From the NCBI GenBank assembly GCA_944321145.1, contig CALUKF010000021.1, positions 1 to 46,518 on the forward strand: a stretch of DNA of 46,518 bases. The letters run 5' to 3'. Each line of letters starts with the position of its first letter. The stretch's first letter is position 1. The position numbers and the translations under genes are program-made. Below the pieces are notes generated by a model. The model made no database searches. It was given only the letters and a program-made list of their open reading frames with translations, and was not told the origin of the DNA. Source of the stretch: an uncultured Odoribacter sp. GTDB taxonomy: Bacteria > Bacteroidota > Bacteroidia > Bacteroidales > Marinifilaceae. Below are positions 33,655 to 41,886 of the stretch, one piece after another.

Positions 33655-36021
33655 TTAAAACAAGCTGCCGATTTGGTAAACCAGGAAGGAGACTACCCAC
33701 GCCAATGCCGTCGTGTAAACCATGGAGAAAAGCGCCCAGCGTGTGCCTGCCTCCTTCTTGATGGCTGCGATGGTCGCCATGCAGGGGAAGTATATCAGGA
33801 CGAAGAGCATGAACCCGTATGCCACGAGGGGCGTGAATACGGGCGTGCCGTCGGGGCGCACCTGTTCGTGCAAGGCGTCAATCAGCGGTTCGGATGATTC
33901 GTCGGCGTCCGGCACATGGTAAAGGATGCCCATGGAGCTGACGACAATTTCTTTCGCCGCCACGCCGGTGATGATGCTGACGCCCATTTTCCAATCAAAG
34001 CCCAAGGGAGCAATCGCCGGCTCGATGGCTTTGCCGATTTGCCCGATGTAGGATTCTTCCATGTGTTCGGCGGCGTCTGCAGAGACGGAGCGTTCCACAG
34101 GGAAATAGCCCAATGCCCAAATCAGGATGGAAGCGAAAAGGATGATGGTACCCATTTTCTTCAAATACTGCACCGATTTTCCCCACATGTGTATGAGCGT
34201 ATTGCGGGCTGTCGGCATGCGGTAAGGCGGCAATTCCATGACGAAAGGCTCGGAGGTCTGCGCAAAGAGCGTCTTTTTCAAGAGCAACGACGTCAGTATC
34301 GCCAAGAGAATGCCCACGAAATAAATCGACAAGAGAACGAGCCCCTGGCGGTTGGGGAAAAATGCCGAAACGAGGAGGATGTACACCGGCAGGCGTGCGC
34401 TGCACGACATGAAGGGGGTGATGAGCATGGTCACAATCCTATCGCGCCGGCTCTCCAAGGTGCGCGTCGCCATGATGGCAGGCACGCTGCAGCCGAAGCC
34501 TATCAGGAGGGGGATAAACGACTTGCCGTGCAGCCCGATTTTGTGCATCAGCCTGTCAAGCATGAACGCCGCACGCGCCATGTAGCCCGTGTCTTCCATC
34601 AAGGAAATGAAGAAAAACAATATCAATATGTTCGGCAAGAAGACAATCACCCCGCCCACACCGGAAATGATGCCGTCCACGAGCAAGTCGTTCAGGGGAC
34701 CTTCGGGCACAACGGAAGCCACCCATTCGCCCAAGGCGCCTACGCCTGCCTCTATCCACTCCTGCGGATAGGCGCCCAGCGTGAAGGTCGCTTCGAACAT
34801 CACCCACATGAATACAATCAGGAACGGGAAGCCCAGCCAACGGTGCGTCAGAAGGGTGTCGATGGCGGTGCTCAGCTGCCGTTTCTCCTTCTCGCCGGCA
34901 TGGAAGGTCTCTTTCAATGCCCCACGCACGAAGCCATATTTGGCGTTGATGATGATGGTGCCCACGTCTTCCTTGTACGCCCGTTCCAGCGATTGCCGTT
35001 CGCGGCGCGCCGTCTCTTCGATTTGGGGATAGTTGGGCACCCGTTGGAGGTATTCCTTCATCAGCCGGTCGTCCTCCAAGAGCTTGATGGCAATGTAACG
35101 GGGCGTATAAGCGTCCGTCGCCTCGCGGTTGGGGAGCACCGTCTCCTTGATGCGCGTGATGGCAGCTTCGATGTCCTGCCCGTAATTGATGTGCACGTGG
35201 CGGGATTCCTCCGCCCGGTCTTCAAAGACTTCGATGATTTTGTCGAGCACTTCCTCCACCCCGATGCCTTTCGATGCGGTGGTGGGGATAATCGGAATGC
35301 CCAAGAGACGCCCCAGTTGGTCGTAATCCAAGGTGTCGCCCCCCCGTGTCAGCTCGTCGAACATGTTGAGCGCCATAATCACCCGTATGTTCATGTCAAT
35401 CAACTGCGTCGTGAGGAAAAGGTTGCGTTCGAGATTGGTGGCGTCCACTACATTGAGCACCATGTCGGGATGGGTGCCCGTGACATATTCGCGCACGTAA
35501 ATTTCCTCCGGCGTGTACTCCGTGATGGAATACGTGCCCGGCAGGTCTACGAGGTTGATGGTGTAGCCCTTGTGGTGGAACACGCCTTTCTTGGCGTCCA
35601 CCGTCACGCCGCTGTAATTCCCCACCTTCTCGCGCAGTCCCGTCGCCCGGTTGAAGAACGAAGTTTTGCCGCAATTGGGGTTGCCCACGAGGGCAATGTT
35701 GATGGTCTTCGACTTCTCTGCCACCTGCTTCGCAAACTCCTCCTCCGTGAATGTGCCGTTGAAACCGGCTTCCGACTCGACAGCGTAGCCTACGACTTCT
35801 ATCAATTCCGACTCGCTGCGCCGCAAGGAGATGTGGGTGTTCATCAACTCGTATTCAATCGGGTCGTGCAGCGGCGCGTTTTTCACCACTTTCACACGCA
35901 CTCCCCGCACGAAACCCATCTCCACGATGCGGTTGCGGAAACTGCCGTGCCCGTGTACTTTTACCACGACGCATTCCCCGCCCGTCGGCATATCGGATAA
36001 TTTCAAATAGGTATTTTCCAT
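33655..36021 (-). CDS. feoB: Ferrous iron transporter FeoB with fused FeoA domain
   Basis: Fe(II) permease of 788 residues in the inner membrane. Residues 1-78 are an SH3-like FeoA domain (LSDMPTGGECVVVKVHGHG, RIVEMGFVRGVRVKVVKNAP). The G domain follows: G1 GNPNCGKT (113-120), G3 DLPGTYS, G4 NMFDE, then a GDI-like helical bundle. The C-terminal half has Gate-type helices and the core motifs GFGCSVPAIMATRTL and PFMSCSARLPVYILL with the conserved Cys. The FeoA-FeoB fusion is known in Bacteroidota. A 15-nt leader and an adjacent palindrome suggest metal-dependent repression. Confidence 0.95.
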   Translation of the reverse strand: MENTYLKLSDMPTGGECVVVKVHGHGSFRNRIVEMGFVRGVRVKVVKNAPLHDPIEYELMNTHISLRRSESELIEVVGYAVESEAGFNGTFTEEEFAKQVAEKSKTINIALVGNPNCGKTSFFNRATGLREKVGNYSGVTVDAKKGVFHHKGYTINLVDLPGTYSITEYTPEEIYVREYVTGTHPDMVLNVVDATNLERNLFLTTQLIDMNIRVIMALNMFDELTRGGDTLDYDQLGRLLGIPIIPTTASKGIGVEEVLDKIIEVFEDRAEESRHVHINYGQDIEAAITRIKETVLPNREATDAYTPRYIAIKLLEDDRLMKEYLQRVPNYPQIEETARRERQSLERAYKEDVGTIIINAKYGFVRGALKETFHAGEKEKRQLSTAIDTLLTHRWLGFPFLIVFMWVMFEATFTLGAYPQEWIEAGVGALGEWVASVVPEGPLNDLLVDGIISGVGGVIVFLPNILILFFFISLMEDTGYMARAAFMLDRLMHKIGLHGKSFIPLLIGFGCSVPAIMATRTLESRRDRIVTMLITPFMSCSARLPVYILLVSAFFPNRQGLVLLSIYFVGILLAILTSLLLKKTLFAQTSEPFVMELPPYRMPTARNTLIHMWGKSVQYLKKMGTIILFASILIWALGYFPVERSVSADAAEHMEESYIGQIGKAIEPAIAPLGFDWKMGVSIITGVAAKEIVVSSMGILYHVPDADESSEPLIDALHEQVRPDGTPVFTPLVAYGFMLFVLIYFPCMATIAAIKKEAGTRWALFSMVYTTALAWVVSFLVYQIGSLF

Positions 36022-36040
36022 AGTATCTTCATTTGCGGCA

Positions 36041-36048
36041 CAAAGATA
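36041..36048 (-). promoter_or_regulatory. feoB -7 element
   Basis: Minus strand TATCTTTG (TAnnTTTG); predicted start near 36036, 15 nt before the feoB ATG. Confidence 0.65.
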
Positions 36049-36069
36049 ACCAATCGCGCCCGATTTCAG

Positions 36070-36087
36070 ATACCTATTTTTAGGTAT
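36070..36087. promoter_or_regulatory. Perfect palindromic operator candidate at feoB promoter
   Basis: ATACCTA-TTTT-TAGGTAT, 7-bp arms and a 4-nt centre. On the minus strand it covers about -34 to -51, overlapping the -33 position of the feoB promoter, where repressor binding would block sigma contact. The half-site TACCTA recurs nearby at 36151 and 36173 and, inverted, at 36008. The regulator is unknown; the Fur-family gene at 37.7-38.2 kb or a DtxR-like protein are candidates. Confidence 0.6.
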
Positions 36088-36121
36088 ATTGCGCCGGGGA
36101 TGCCACGCCGTTTCCCTGCAA

Positions 36122-36266
36122 TTGCTTATGGGTTTCTTTTGACTATCCAGTACCTAACCAGTACCTTTGTAGTACCTACTTAGTACATCTGAACTGCAAA
36201 GGTGCCTTCAGTGAGCCGGGAAGGTACAAGGAGGCGGGAAGCATTCCCATAGAAACCCGTAAGCAA
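36122..36266. repeat. 145-bp element with 16-bp inverted ends and phased AGTAC repeats
   Basis: TTGCTTATGGGTTTCT (36122-36137) and AGAAACCCGTAAGCAA (36251-36266) form a 16-bp inverted repeat with one mismatch that is a G-U pair in RNA. Inside, AGTACCT occurs at 36149, 36160 and 36171, and AGTAC at 36182: four copies spaced exactly 11 bp. TACCTTTG at 36162-36169 matches the -7 consensus on the plus strand. No coding potential. It may be a miniature transposable element, a small RNA gene or an operator array. Confidence 0.7.
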
Positions 36267-36283
36267 AGGCGGAGGAAAAGGGA

Positions 36284-36320
36284 AATAAAACATTCAGCCG
36301 GAGGAGGCTCCGGCTGAATG
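36284..36320 (-). terminator. purA intrinsic terminator
   Basis: A 13-bp perfect stem CATTCAGCCGGAG/CTCCGGCTGAATG (36291-36303, 36308-36320), 4-nt loop, followed on the minus strand by TTTTATTT. Confidence 0.9.
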
Positions 36321-36336
36321 ATTATAGGGGAAAATA

Positions 36337-37605
36337 TCAGTCCTCGTAACGGAGGATGGTCTGCTCGCGGTCGGGACCGACGGAGACAATCTTAATGGGC
36401 ACGCCCAATTCTTCCTCCAGGAAGCTGATGTAGGCGTTGAATTCTTCCGGAAATTCGCTTTCGGAGGTCATCTTGGAAAGCGGAGTTTTCCAACCGGGCA
36501 TTTCCACATAGACCGGCTCGATGCCTTCAGTGATGTCGAACGGAAAGCGGTCAGTCTCCTCGCCGTTGATTTTGTATGCCACGCAGGCTTTCACGGTGTC
36601 GAAGCCGTCGAGGACATCGCTTTTCATCATGATTAATTGCGTGACGCCGTTGAGCATGACGGCATATTTCAAGGCAACCAGGTCAATCCACCCGCAACGC
36701 CGGCGGCGTCCGGTCACTGCCCCGAATTCGTGCCCTAACTCGCAGAGGCGTTCGCCCGTCTCGTCAAAAAGCTCCGTGGGGAAAGGTCCTGCACCTACAC
36801 GCGTGCAGTAGGCTTTGAAGATGCCGTATACCTCGCCAATGTTCCGAGGAGCGACGCCCAAGCCGGAGCAAGCTCCTGCACAAATGGTGTTGGAGGAGGT
36901 CACGAAAGGATAGGAGCCAAAGTCTACGTCGAGCATTGTCCCCTGTGCGCCTTCTGCCAAAACGGACTTGCCTTCACGCAAAAGTTCGTTGACTACGTAT
37001 TCGCTGTCTATCAAAGGGAAGCGTTTCAGGTAGTCCAACGCTTCGAGCCATTCCTGCTCCAAGGCGGCAATGTCGTATTCGTAACCCAGTCCCCGGAGGA
37101 TGACTTCGTGCTTGCGCTTAGCAATGGCGTATTTTTCGTCAAAGCCGGAGAGCAAGTCGCCGACCCTCAATCCGTTGCGACTCACCTTGTCGGTGTAGGT
37201 GGGACCGATGCCCTTGCCGGTGGTACCGACCTTTGCATCTCCCTTTGCCGCTTCATACGCTGCGTCGAGCACCCGATGGGTGGGCATAATCAAGTGGGCT
37301 TTTTTGGAAATGTACAATTGACGGGTGATGTCATGCCCGCTTGCCGCCAAGGCTTCCGCTTCCTGGCGGAAGAGGACGGGGTCTAAAACCACGCCGTTCC
37401 CGATGATATTCATCTTCCCTCCCTGGAAAATACCCGAAGGGATGGAACGGAGCACATATTTTTGTCCTTCAAATTCCAAGGTGTGTCCGGCATTCGGACC
37501 TCCCTGGAAGCGCGTAACCGCGTCGTATTTAGGCGTCAAGACGTCAACCACTTTACCTTTGCCTTCGTCTCCCCATTGTAGCCCAAGCAATACATCGACT
37601 TTCAT
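36337..37605 (-). CDS. purA: Adenylosuccinate synthetase
   Basis: Converts IMP, aspartate and GTP to adenylosuccinate in AMP biosynthesis. The 422 residues have the P-loop-like WGDEGKGK at 11-18 with catalytic Asp13, NAGHT with His41, QGTMLDVDFGSYPFVTSSNT, and the GTP-binding SVGPDR near the end. Length is normal. Next to a Fur-family gene (66-nt gap), a common Bacteroidales arrangement. Own promoter and strong terminator. Confidence 0.96.
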   Translation of the reverse strand: MKVDVLLGLQWGDEGKGKVVDVLTPKYDAVTRFQGGPNAGHTLEFEGQKYVLRSIPSGIFQGGKMNIIGNGVVLDPVLFRQEAEALAASGHDITRQLYISKKAHLIMPTHRVLDAAYEAAKGDAKVGTTGKGIGPTYTDKVSRNGLRVGDLLSGFDEKYAIAKRKHEVILRGLGYEYDIAALEQEWLEALDYLKRFPLIDSEYVVNELLREGKSVLAEGAQGTMLDVDFGSYPFVTSSNTICAGACSGLGVAPRNIGEVYGIFKAYCTRVGAGPFPTELFDETGERLCELGHEFGAVTGRRRRCGWIDLVALKYAVMLNGVTQLIMMKSDVLDGFDTVKACVAYKINGEETDRFPFDITEGIEPVYVEMPGWKTPLSKMTSESEFPEEFNAYISFLEEELGVPIKIVSVGPDREQTILRYED

Positions 37606-37645
37606 CTTCTATCCAATGTTTTTTAAATTAGCAATAAACAAGGCA

Positions 37646-37653
37646 CAAAAATA
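37646..37653 (-). promoter_or_regulatory. purA -7 element
   Basis: Minus strand TATTTTTG (TAnnTTTG), predicted start near 37641, leader about 36 nt. It lies between the fur stop and the purA start. Confidence 0.5.
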
Positions 37654-37671
37654 ACCAATTCTGCCGAATTA

Positions 37672-38163
37672 TCAATAGCCTTTCGGGGTTTCCTTGTCTT
37701 GTGCCGCACAGGCAGGGCATATCCCGTAGACATACAGCAGGTGATGGTGGACGGCGAAACGGTTGTTTTGCTCGATTTGCTGCACGATTTCGTCGATGCG
37801 TGAATCGGAAAACTCTTCCACTTTGCCGCATTTCAGGCAAATCAGGTGTTCGTGGGGGGCTTTGTGGTATGCCTTCTCGAATTGTGCCATGTTGCCTGCG
37901 AACTGGTGGCGCACCACGAGCTTGCAGTCGAGGAGCAAGTCGATGGTGTTGTACAAAGTTGCCCGGCTCACCCGGTAGTTTTTCTCTTTCATAAAAGAGT
38001 AGAGGGATTCGATGTCGAAGTGTCCGGAACGCGAATAGATTTCGTCCAAGATGGCGTAGCGTTCCGGCGTTTTCCGGTGTCCCTTTTCCTGCAAGTAGGC
38101 AGTGAACAGGTCTTTCACTGCCTGTCTTATCTCCATATCGTCCATGTCGTTGTTACTTTTCAT
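37672..38163 (-). CDS. Fur-family metalloregulator
   Basis: Transcriptional regulator of 163 residues (start [14 protein letters not shown]). N-terminal winged helix 15-90 ([14 protein letters not shown]...[20 protein letters not shown]), then the dimerisation domain with [13 protein letters not shown] and a second CPAC pair (structural zinc), plus [11 protein letters not shown]. Whether it is Fur, PerR or Zur cannot be decided. The ATG overlaps the relA/spoT stop by 11 nt; internal ATGs at 38145 and 38136 are alternatives. Upstream of purA and near feoB, whose operator it might recognise. Confidence 0.9.
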   Translation of the reverse strand: MKSNNDMDDMEIRQAVKDLFTAYLQEKGHRKTPERYAILDEIYSRSGHFDIESLYSFMKEKNYRVSRATLYNTIDLLLDCKLVVRHQFAGNMAQFEKAYHKAPHEHLICLKCGKVEEFSDSRIDEIVQQIEQNNRFAVHHHLLYVYGICPACAAQDKETPKGY

Positions 38164-40336
38164 CTGATTCAACACGCATTACCGATTCCACTCCTTTCAA
38201 TGCCGAAATGCGGGAGAGAATGCGGCTCAAGTCTGAGGTATTGTGTACATAGAGGTGGATTGTGCCTTCGAAGATGCCGTCGCGAGCCTCGAAATGGATG
38301 AGGCGCATGGTGACTTTTTCTTCTTTGGCAATCAGCCCTGTGATTTCACAGACCATGCCCGGCGCATCCAGCCCCGTAATTTTTATGATGGCAAGGAAGG
38401 ACATTAACTTGTGGCTGACCCATTTGATGGGCACAATTTTGTCGCCGAAGCTCGCCATGAGGCGAATGGCTTCCGGACAGGAACGTTTGTGCACCACCAC
38501 TTTGGTACCGGCAATTTTCATACCCACTACGTCGTCGCCGGGAATGGGGTTGCAGCAGGGGGCGATGGAAAAGTCGGAATCGTCCACCACTTGGCTGGCA
38601 GCTCCCTTTTTCTTTTCATCCGAATCCTTCCCGTTCCAGAGGAATTGGAGGTTCCAATATTTGATGAACTTGTTTTCAGACCTTTTCTTAAGGGCTTTTT
38701 CCAAGTCTTCAGGAGTAATGTTGTGCTTGCCGATTTCCACATACAAATCGTCGCGGTTGATGAGCCCGTAGTGCTTCAGCGCCTTGTTGAGGGGCTCGGA
38801 AGTCGGGGGCATGCCCAATTTCTTGACGACCGCTTCGTAAGTATTGATTCCGTTGCGCATCATTTCCTTGCGCTCCTTTTTGAAGGCGGCATTGATGTGG
38901 GTGCGGGCTTTGGCAGTAACCACAAAATCGAGCCATTCGCGTTGGGGCTTTTGTTTGTCGCTGGTGAGAATCTCCACTTGGTCGCCGCTCGACAGCTTGT
39001 AGCTCATGGGCACCAGTTTGTGGTTGACCTTTGCCCCGATGCAGGTGTCGCCCACTTCGGAGTGTATGTCGTAAGCAAAATCCAAGGCGGTTGCCCCTTT
39101 GGGCAAGGTGCGCATGTAGCCTTTGGGGGTAAAGACCCGGATTTCCTTTGTAAAGAGGTTCAGTTTGAATTCATCCAGGAACTCCAATGCCGTGGCGTCC
39201 GGCTGGTCAAGGACTTCCTTGATGTTTGCGAGCCATTTGTCCAGTTCTGAACTTTCGCCCTCGCCCTTGTATTTCCAGTGGGCAGCCAATCCCTTTTCCG
39301 CCACTTCGTCCATCCGCTCGGAACGGATTTGCACTTCAAACCATTGCCCTTCGGGTCCCATGACAGTGAGGTGCAGGGCTTCATAGCCATTGGCTTTCGG
39401 GACGCTCACCCAGTCACGGATACGTTCGGGCTTGGGGCTGTAAAGGTCGGTAATCAGGGCGTAAATGTTCCAACATTGTTGTTTTTCGGGTATGCCCTCT
39501 TTGGGTTTGAAAACGATGCGGACGGCAAGGAGGTCGTAGATTTCGTCAAAACTGATGTTGCGGCGCTGCATTTTCAGCCAGACGGAATAAACGCTCTTGG
39601 TGCGTGCCGTGATGGTGTATTCATAACCGTTGTCGCCCAATTTGCCCCGAATGGGCTTGATGAACTCTTCGAAAAGGGAAGAGAATTGGTTTTTGTAGGC
39701 TTCTATTTTCTTGGCAATCACCTGGTATTCTTCGGGATGCTCGTACTTCATGCTCAGGTCTTCCAATTCTGTCTTGATGGCATGAAGCCCCATGCGGTGC
39801 GCCAGAGGGGCATAAATATAGAGGGTTTCGCTGGCAATTTTCACCTGCTTGTGCTCCGGCATGGAAGCCAAGGTGCGCATGTTGTGCAGGCGGTCGGCAA
39901 TTTTGATGAGAATCACCCGCACGTCATCCGCAAGGGTCAATATCATTTTGCGGAAACTCTCTGCCTGTTGGCTGGTGTCCGACCCCATTACTCCGCTGAT
40001 TTTGGTCAACCCGTCTACAATCGAAGCGACTTTTGCCCCGAAGAGATTGGCAATGTCTTCCACGGTGTAATCGGTATCTTCCACCACATCGTGGAGCAAT
40101 GCCGCCACGACGGAGGTGGTGCCCAAACCTATTTCTTTTGTCGCAATTTTGGCTACCGCCAAAGGATGCATGATATAAGGCTCTCCTGAACGCCTGCGCA
40201 CTCCTTTGTGTGCTTCGTCGGCAAATTCGAAAGCTTTCTTTATCTGTTGAATGCCTTCTTTGGGAGTGTCCTTGCGCAAAGATTTCAACAAGTCTTCAAA
40301 CGCTTCTTTTATCTGTTCTTGTTCTGTCATACGCAA
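38153..40336 (-). CDS. Bifunctional (p)ppGpp synthetase/hydrolase
   Basis: RelA/SpoT homologue of 727 residues, stringent-response enzyme. The HD hydrolase domain keeps metal ligands (YIMHPLA with His57, [12 protein letters not shown] with His82-Asp83); the synthetase domain has [18 protein letters not shown] and [13 protein letters not shown] begins near 395 ([31 protein letters not shown]); a zinc/ACT C-terminal region follows (residues 580-727). With an intact HD site it is probably a Rel-type bifunctional enzyme. The last 11 nt overlap the fur start. Confidence 0.94.
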   Translation of the reverse strand: MRMTEQEQIKEAFEDLLKSLRKDTPKEGIQQIKKAFEFADEAHKGVRRRSGEPYIMHPLAVAKIATKEIGLGTTSVVAALLHDVVEDTDYTVEDIANLFGAKVASIVDGLTKISGVMGSDTSQQAESFRKMILTLADDVRVILIKIADRLHNMRTLASMPEHKQVKIASETLYIYAPLAHRMGLHAIKTELEDLSMKYEHPEEYQVIAKKIEAYKNQFSSLFEEFIKPIRGKLGDNGYEYTITARTKSVYSVWLKMQRRNISFDEIYDLLAVRIVFKPKEGIPEKQQCWNIYALITDLYSPKPERIRDWVSVPKANGYEALHLTVMGPEGQWFEVQIRSERMDEVAEKGLAAHWKYKGEGESSELDKWLANIKEVLDQPDATALEFLDEFKLNLFTKEIRVFTPKGYMRTLPKGATALDFAYDIHSEVGDTCIGAKVNHKLVPMSYKLSSGDQVEILTSDKQKPQREWLDFVVTAKARTHINAAFKKERKEMMRNGINTYEAVVKKLGMPPTSEPLNKALKHYGLINRDDLYVEIGKHNITPEDLEKALKKRSENKFIKYWNLQFLWNGKDSDEKKKGAASQVVDDSDFSIAPCCNPIPGDDVVGMKIAGTKVVVHKRSCPEAIRLMASFGDKIVPIKWVSHKLMSFLAIIKITGLDAPGMVCEITGLIAKEEKVTMRLIHFEARDGIFEGTIHLYVHNTSDLSRILSRISALKGVESVMRVESDEK

Positions 40337-40350
40337 ATTTTTACTCAGTC

Positions 40351-40358
40351 CAAAGATA
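40351..40358 (-). promoter_or_regulatory. relA/spoT -7 element
   Basis: Minus strand TATCTTTG (TAnnTTTG); predicted start near 40346, giving a leader of only about 10 nt. Confidence 0.6.
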
Positions 40359-40384
40359 TGAAAAATTTTATTATCGAGGAGTCG

Positions 40385-41209
40385 TTAGGAACAAATTTGT
40401 ATTTGTTTGCATTTAATGGCATGCCCCATAAATATGCCGGCGATGTGCTCGAAGAGTTCTGCCCGGTCGGTGGTGTAGTAATCCACTTTGCCGCCCTTTG
40501 CCAGGCGGCAATCCATTTCCGGATGGCGGCGGAGGTAATCGCTCAAACTGTCCGCCACGATATGCCCCTGACCGATGATGTTCACGTGAGGGGGCACCTG
40601 TTTTTCAATCAAGGGGCGCAACAGGGGGTAGTGCGTACATGCCAAGATGATGGTGTCGATTTGGCGGTCTGCGGCAAAGAGTTCGCGGAGGTATTTTCGG
40701 ATAAAGTATTCAGCCCCTTCACCTTCCAATTCGTTGTTTTCGACCAAAGGCACCCACATGGGACAAGCCAGTTGGGTGATGTGGAAACGCTGCCCGTAAA
40801 GTTTCTCGATTTCCAAAGGGTAGGAGCCGGAAGCCACTGTGCCCCGTGTCGCCAAGATTCCGACGTGCCCGTTGTGGGAATAGTTTGCCAAAGCCTCCAC
40901 GCTCGGACGGATAACCCCCAACACCCGACGTTCCGGAGCCAAGACGGGCAAATCGACCTGTTGGATGGTGCGCAAGGCTTTGGCAGAAGCGGTGTTGCAT
41001 GCCAAGATAACCAATTGTGCCCCCATGTCGAAGAGTTTGCGAACTGCTTCGCCCGTGTATTGGTAAACGGCTTCAAAGGAGCGTGTCCCATAAGGGGCAC
41101 GGGCATTGTCGCCCAAATACAGGTAATTGTATTGCGGCAATACCCGGATGATTTCTTTCAAAATCGTCAGCCCGCCGTAACCGGAATCAAAAACGCCAAT
41201 GCTTCCCAT
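40385..41209 (-). CDS. murI: Glutamate racemase
   Basis: Makes D-glutamate for peptidoglycan. The 274 residues start MGSIGVFDSGYGGLT; the paired catalytic cysteines are in ILACNTASAKA (Cys71) and IILACTHYPLL. Asp8-Ser9, the YLGDNARAPYG motif and the terminal HIAGIFMGHAI are family features. The upstream frame is open for nine more codons, but MGSIG is the canonical start. Last gene in this envelope cluster; a terminator after ompH suggests partial separate expression. Confidence 0.94.
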   Translation of the reverse strand: MGSIGVFDSGYGGLTILKEIIRVLPQYNYLYLGDNARAPYGTRSFEAVYQYTGEAVRKLFDMGAQLVILACNTASAKALRTIQQVDLPVLAPERRVLGVIRPSVEALANYSHNGHVGILATRGTVASGSYPLEIEKLYGQRFHITQLACPMWVPLVENNELEGEGAEYFIRKYLRELFAADRQIDTIILACTHYPLLRPLIEKQVPPHVNIIGQGHIVADSLSDYLRRHPEMDCRLAKGGKVDYYTTDRAELFEHIAGIFMGHAIKCKQIQICS

Positions 41210-41218
41210 AACAACGTA

Positions 41219-41250
41219 CAAAAGGAGGTGTACCACAAGGGCACACCTCC
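41219..41250 (-). terminator. Terminator between ompH and murI
   Basis: GGAGGTGT (41224-41231) pairs with ACACCTCC (41243-41250); on the minus strand TTTT follows. It lies 19 nt past the ompH stop and just before the murI start, so some read-through may be needed for murI. Confidence 0.65.
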
Positions 41251-41269
41251 ACCTTATATTTCAATTTAT

Positions 41270-41782
41270 TTATTGCAAGCCTAGTTTTTTCTTCACCAAA
41301 GGAAGGATGTCTTCCGTATTGTCGGCAAAATAAAGGATTCCACCGGCACTCAGGTCAAAAACGTAAGTAAAACCGTTTTCTTTTCCCACTTCTTTGATGG
41401 CATTCAATGCTTTGTCCATAATCGGCTGGAAAAGTTCCTGCTCTGTTGAACGCAAATTGTCAACGGCAAGCTGTTGGAAATTCTGGATGCGCTGCTGCAG
41501 TTCTTGCAATTCTTGCTCTTTGGAAGCACGGATTACATCGGACATCGTCTCTGCGCTCTTGGAATATTCCTCTAATTTTGTCCGGAACGATTCCTGCATA
41601 TTGGTCAATTCGTTCTCGATTTCGGTCTGCTTTGTCTCTAAGGTTTTACGGGCTTCAGCCGTCTCAGGCATTGCCTGAATCAATTCCTGGGTATTGATGT
41701 GTCCCAACTTAACCTGTGCAGAAACGCTCATCGCTGCTAACATAAATGCGGCAACTGCCACTAATTTAATCATATTCTTCAT
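41270..41782 (-). CDS. OmpH/Skp-family periplasmic chaperone
   Basis: Protein of 170 residues with a signal peptide (MKNMIKLVAVAAFMLAAMSVSAQ). The mature part starts VKLGHINTQELIQAMPETAEA and has a long central coiled coil (ETKQTEIENELTNMQESF...SKEQELQELQQRIQNFQQLA) with a C-terminal beta-strand pair ending ILPLVKKKLGLQ. Skp chaperones hold unfolded outer-membrane proteins for delivery to BamA, encoded immediately upstream. Many Bacteroidales have two copies; only one is here. Confidence 0.93.
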   Translation of the reverse strand: MKNMIKLVAVAAFMLAAMSVSAQVKLGHINTQELIQAMPETAEARKTLETKQTEIENELTNMQESFRTKLEEYSKSAETMSDVIRASKEQELQELQQRIQNFQQLAVDNLRSTEQELFQPIMDKALNAIKEVGKENGFTYVFDLSAGGILYFADNTEDILPLVKKKLGLQ

Positions 41783-41847
41783 AACTCTATTTTTATTGCT
41801 TTATAATTTATCCTTCTTTATCGTTTTATGCCCAAAGGCAAGTTTCA

Positions 41848-41855
41848 CAAAAGTA
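41848..41855 (-). promoter_or_regulatory. ompH -7 element
   Basis: Minus strand TACTTTTG (TAnnTTTG); predicted start near 41843, leader about 61 nt. It lies in the 104-nt bamA-ompH gap. Confidence 0.5.
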
Positions 41856-41886
41856 ATGTCTCTTCACGACATTTCCAAATCTGTCA

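Noticed and set aside
33916-36000. Plus-strand frame of 694 codons opposite feoB
   Set aside because: His/Arg-rich shadow; feoB motifs are complete on the minus strand.
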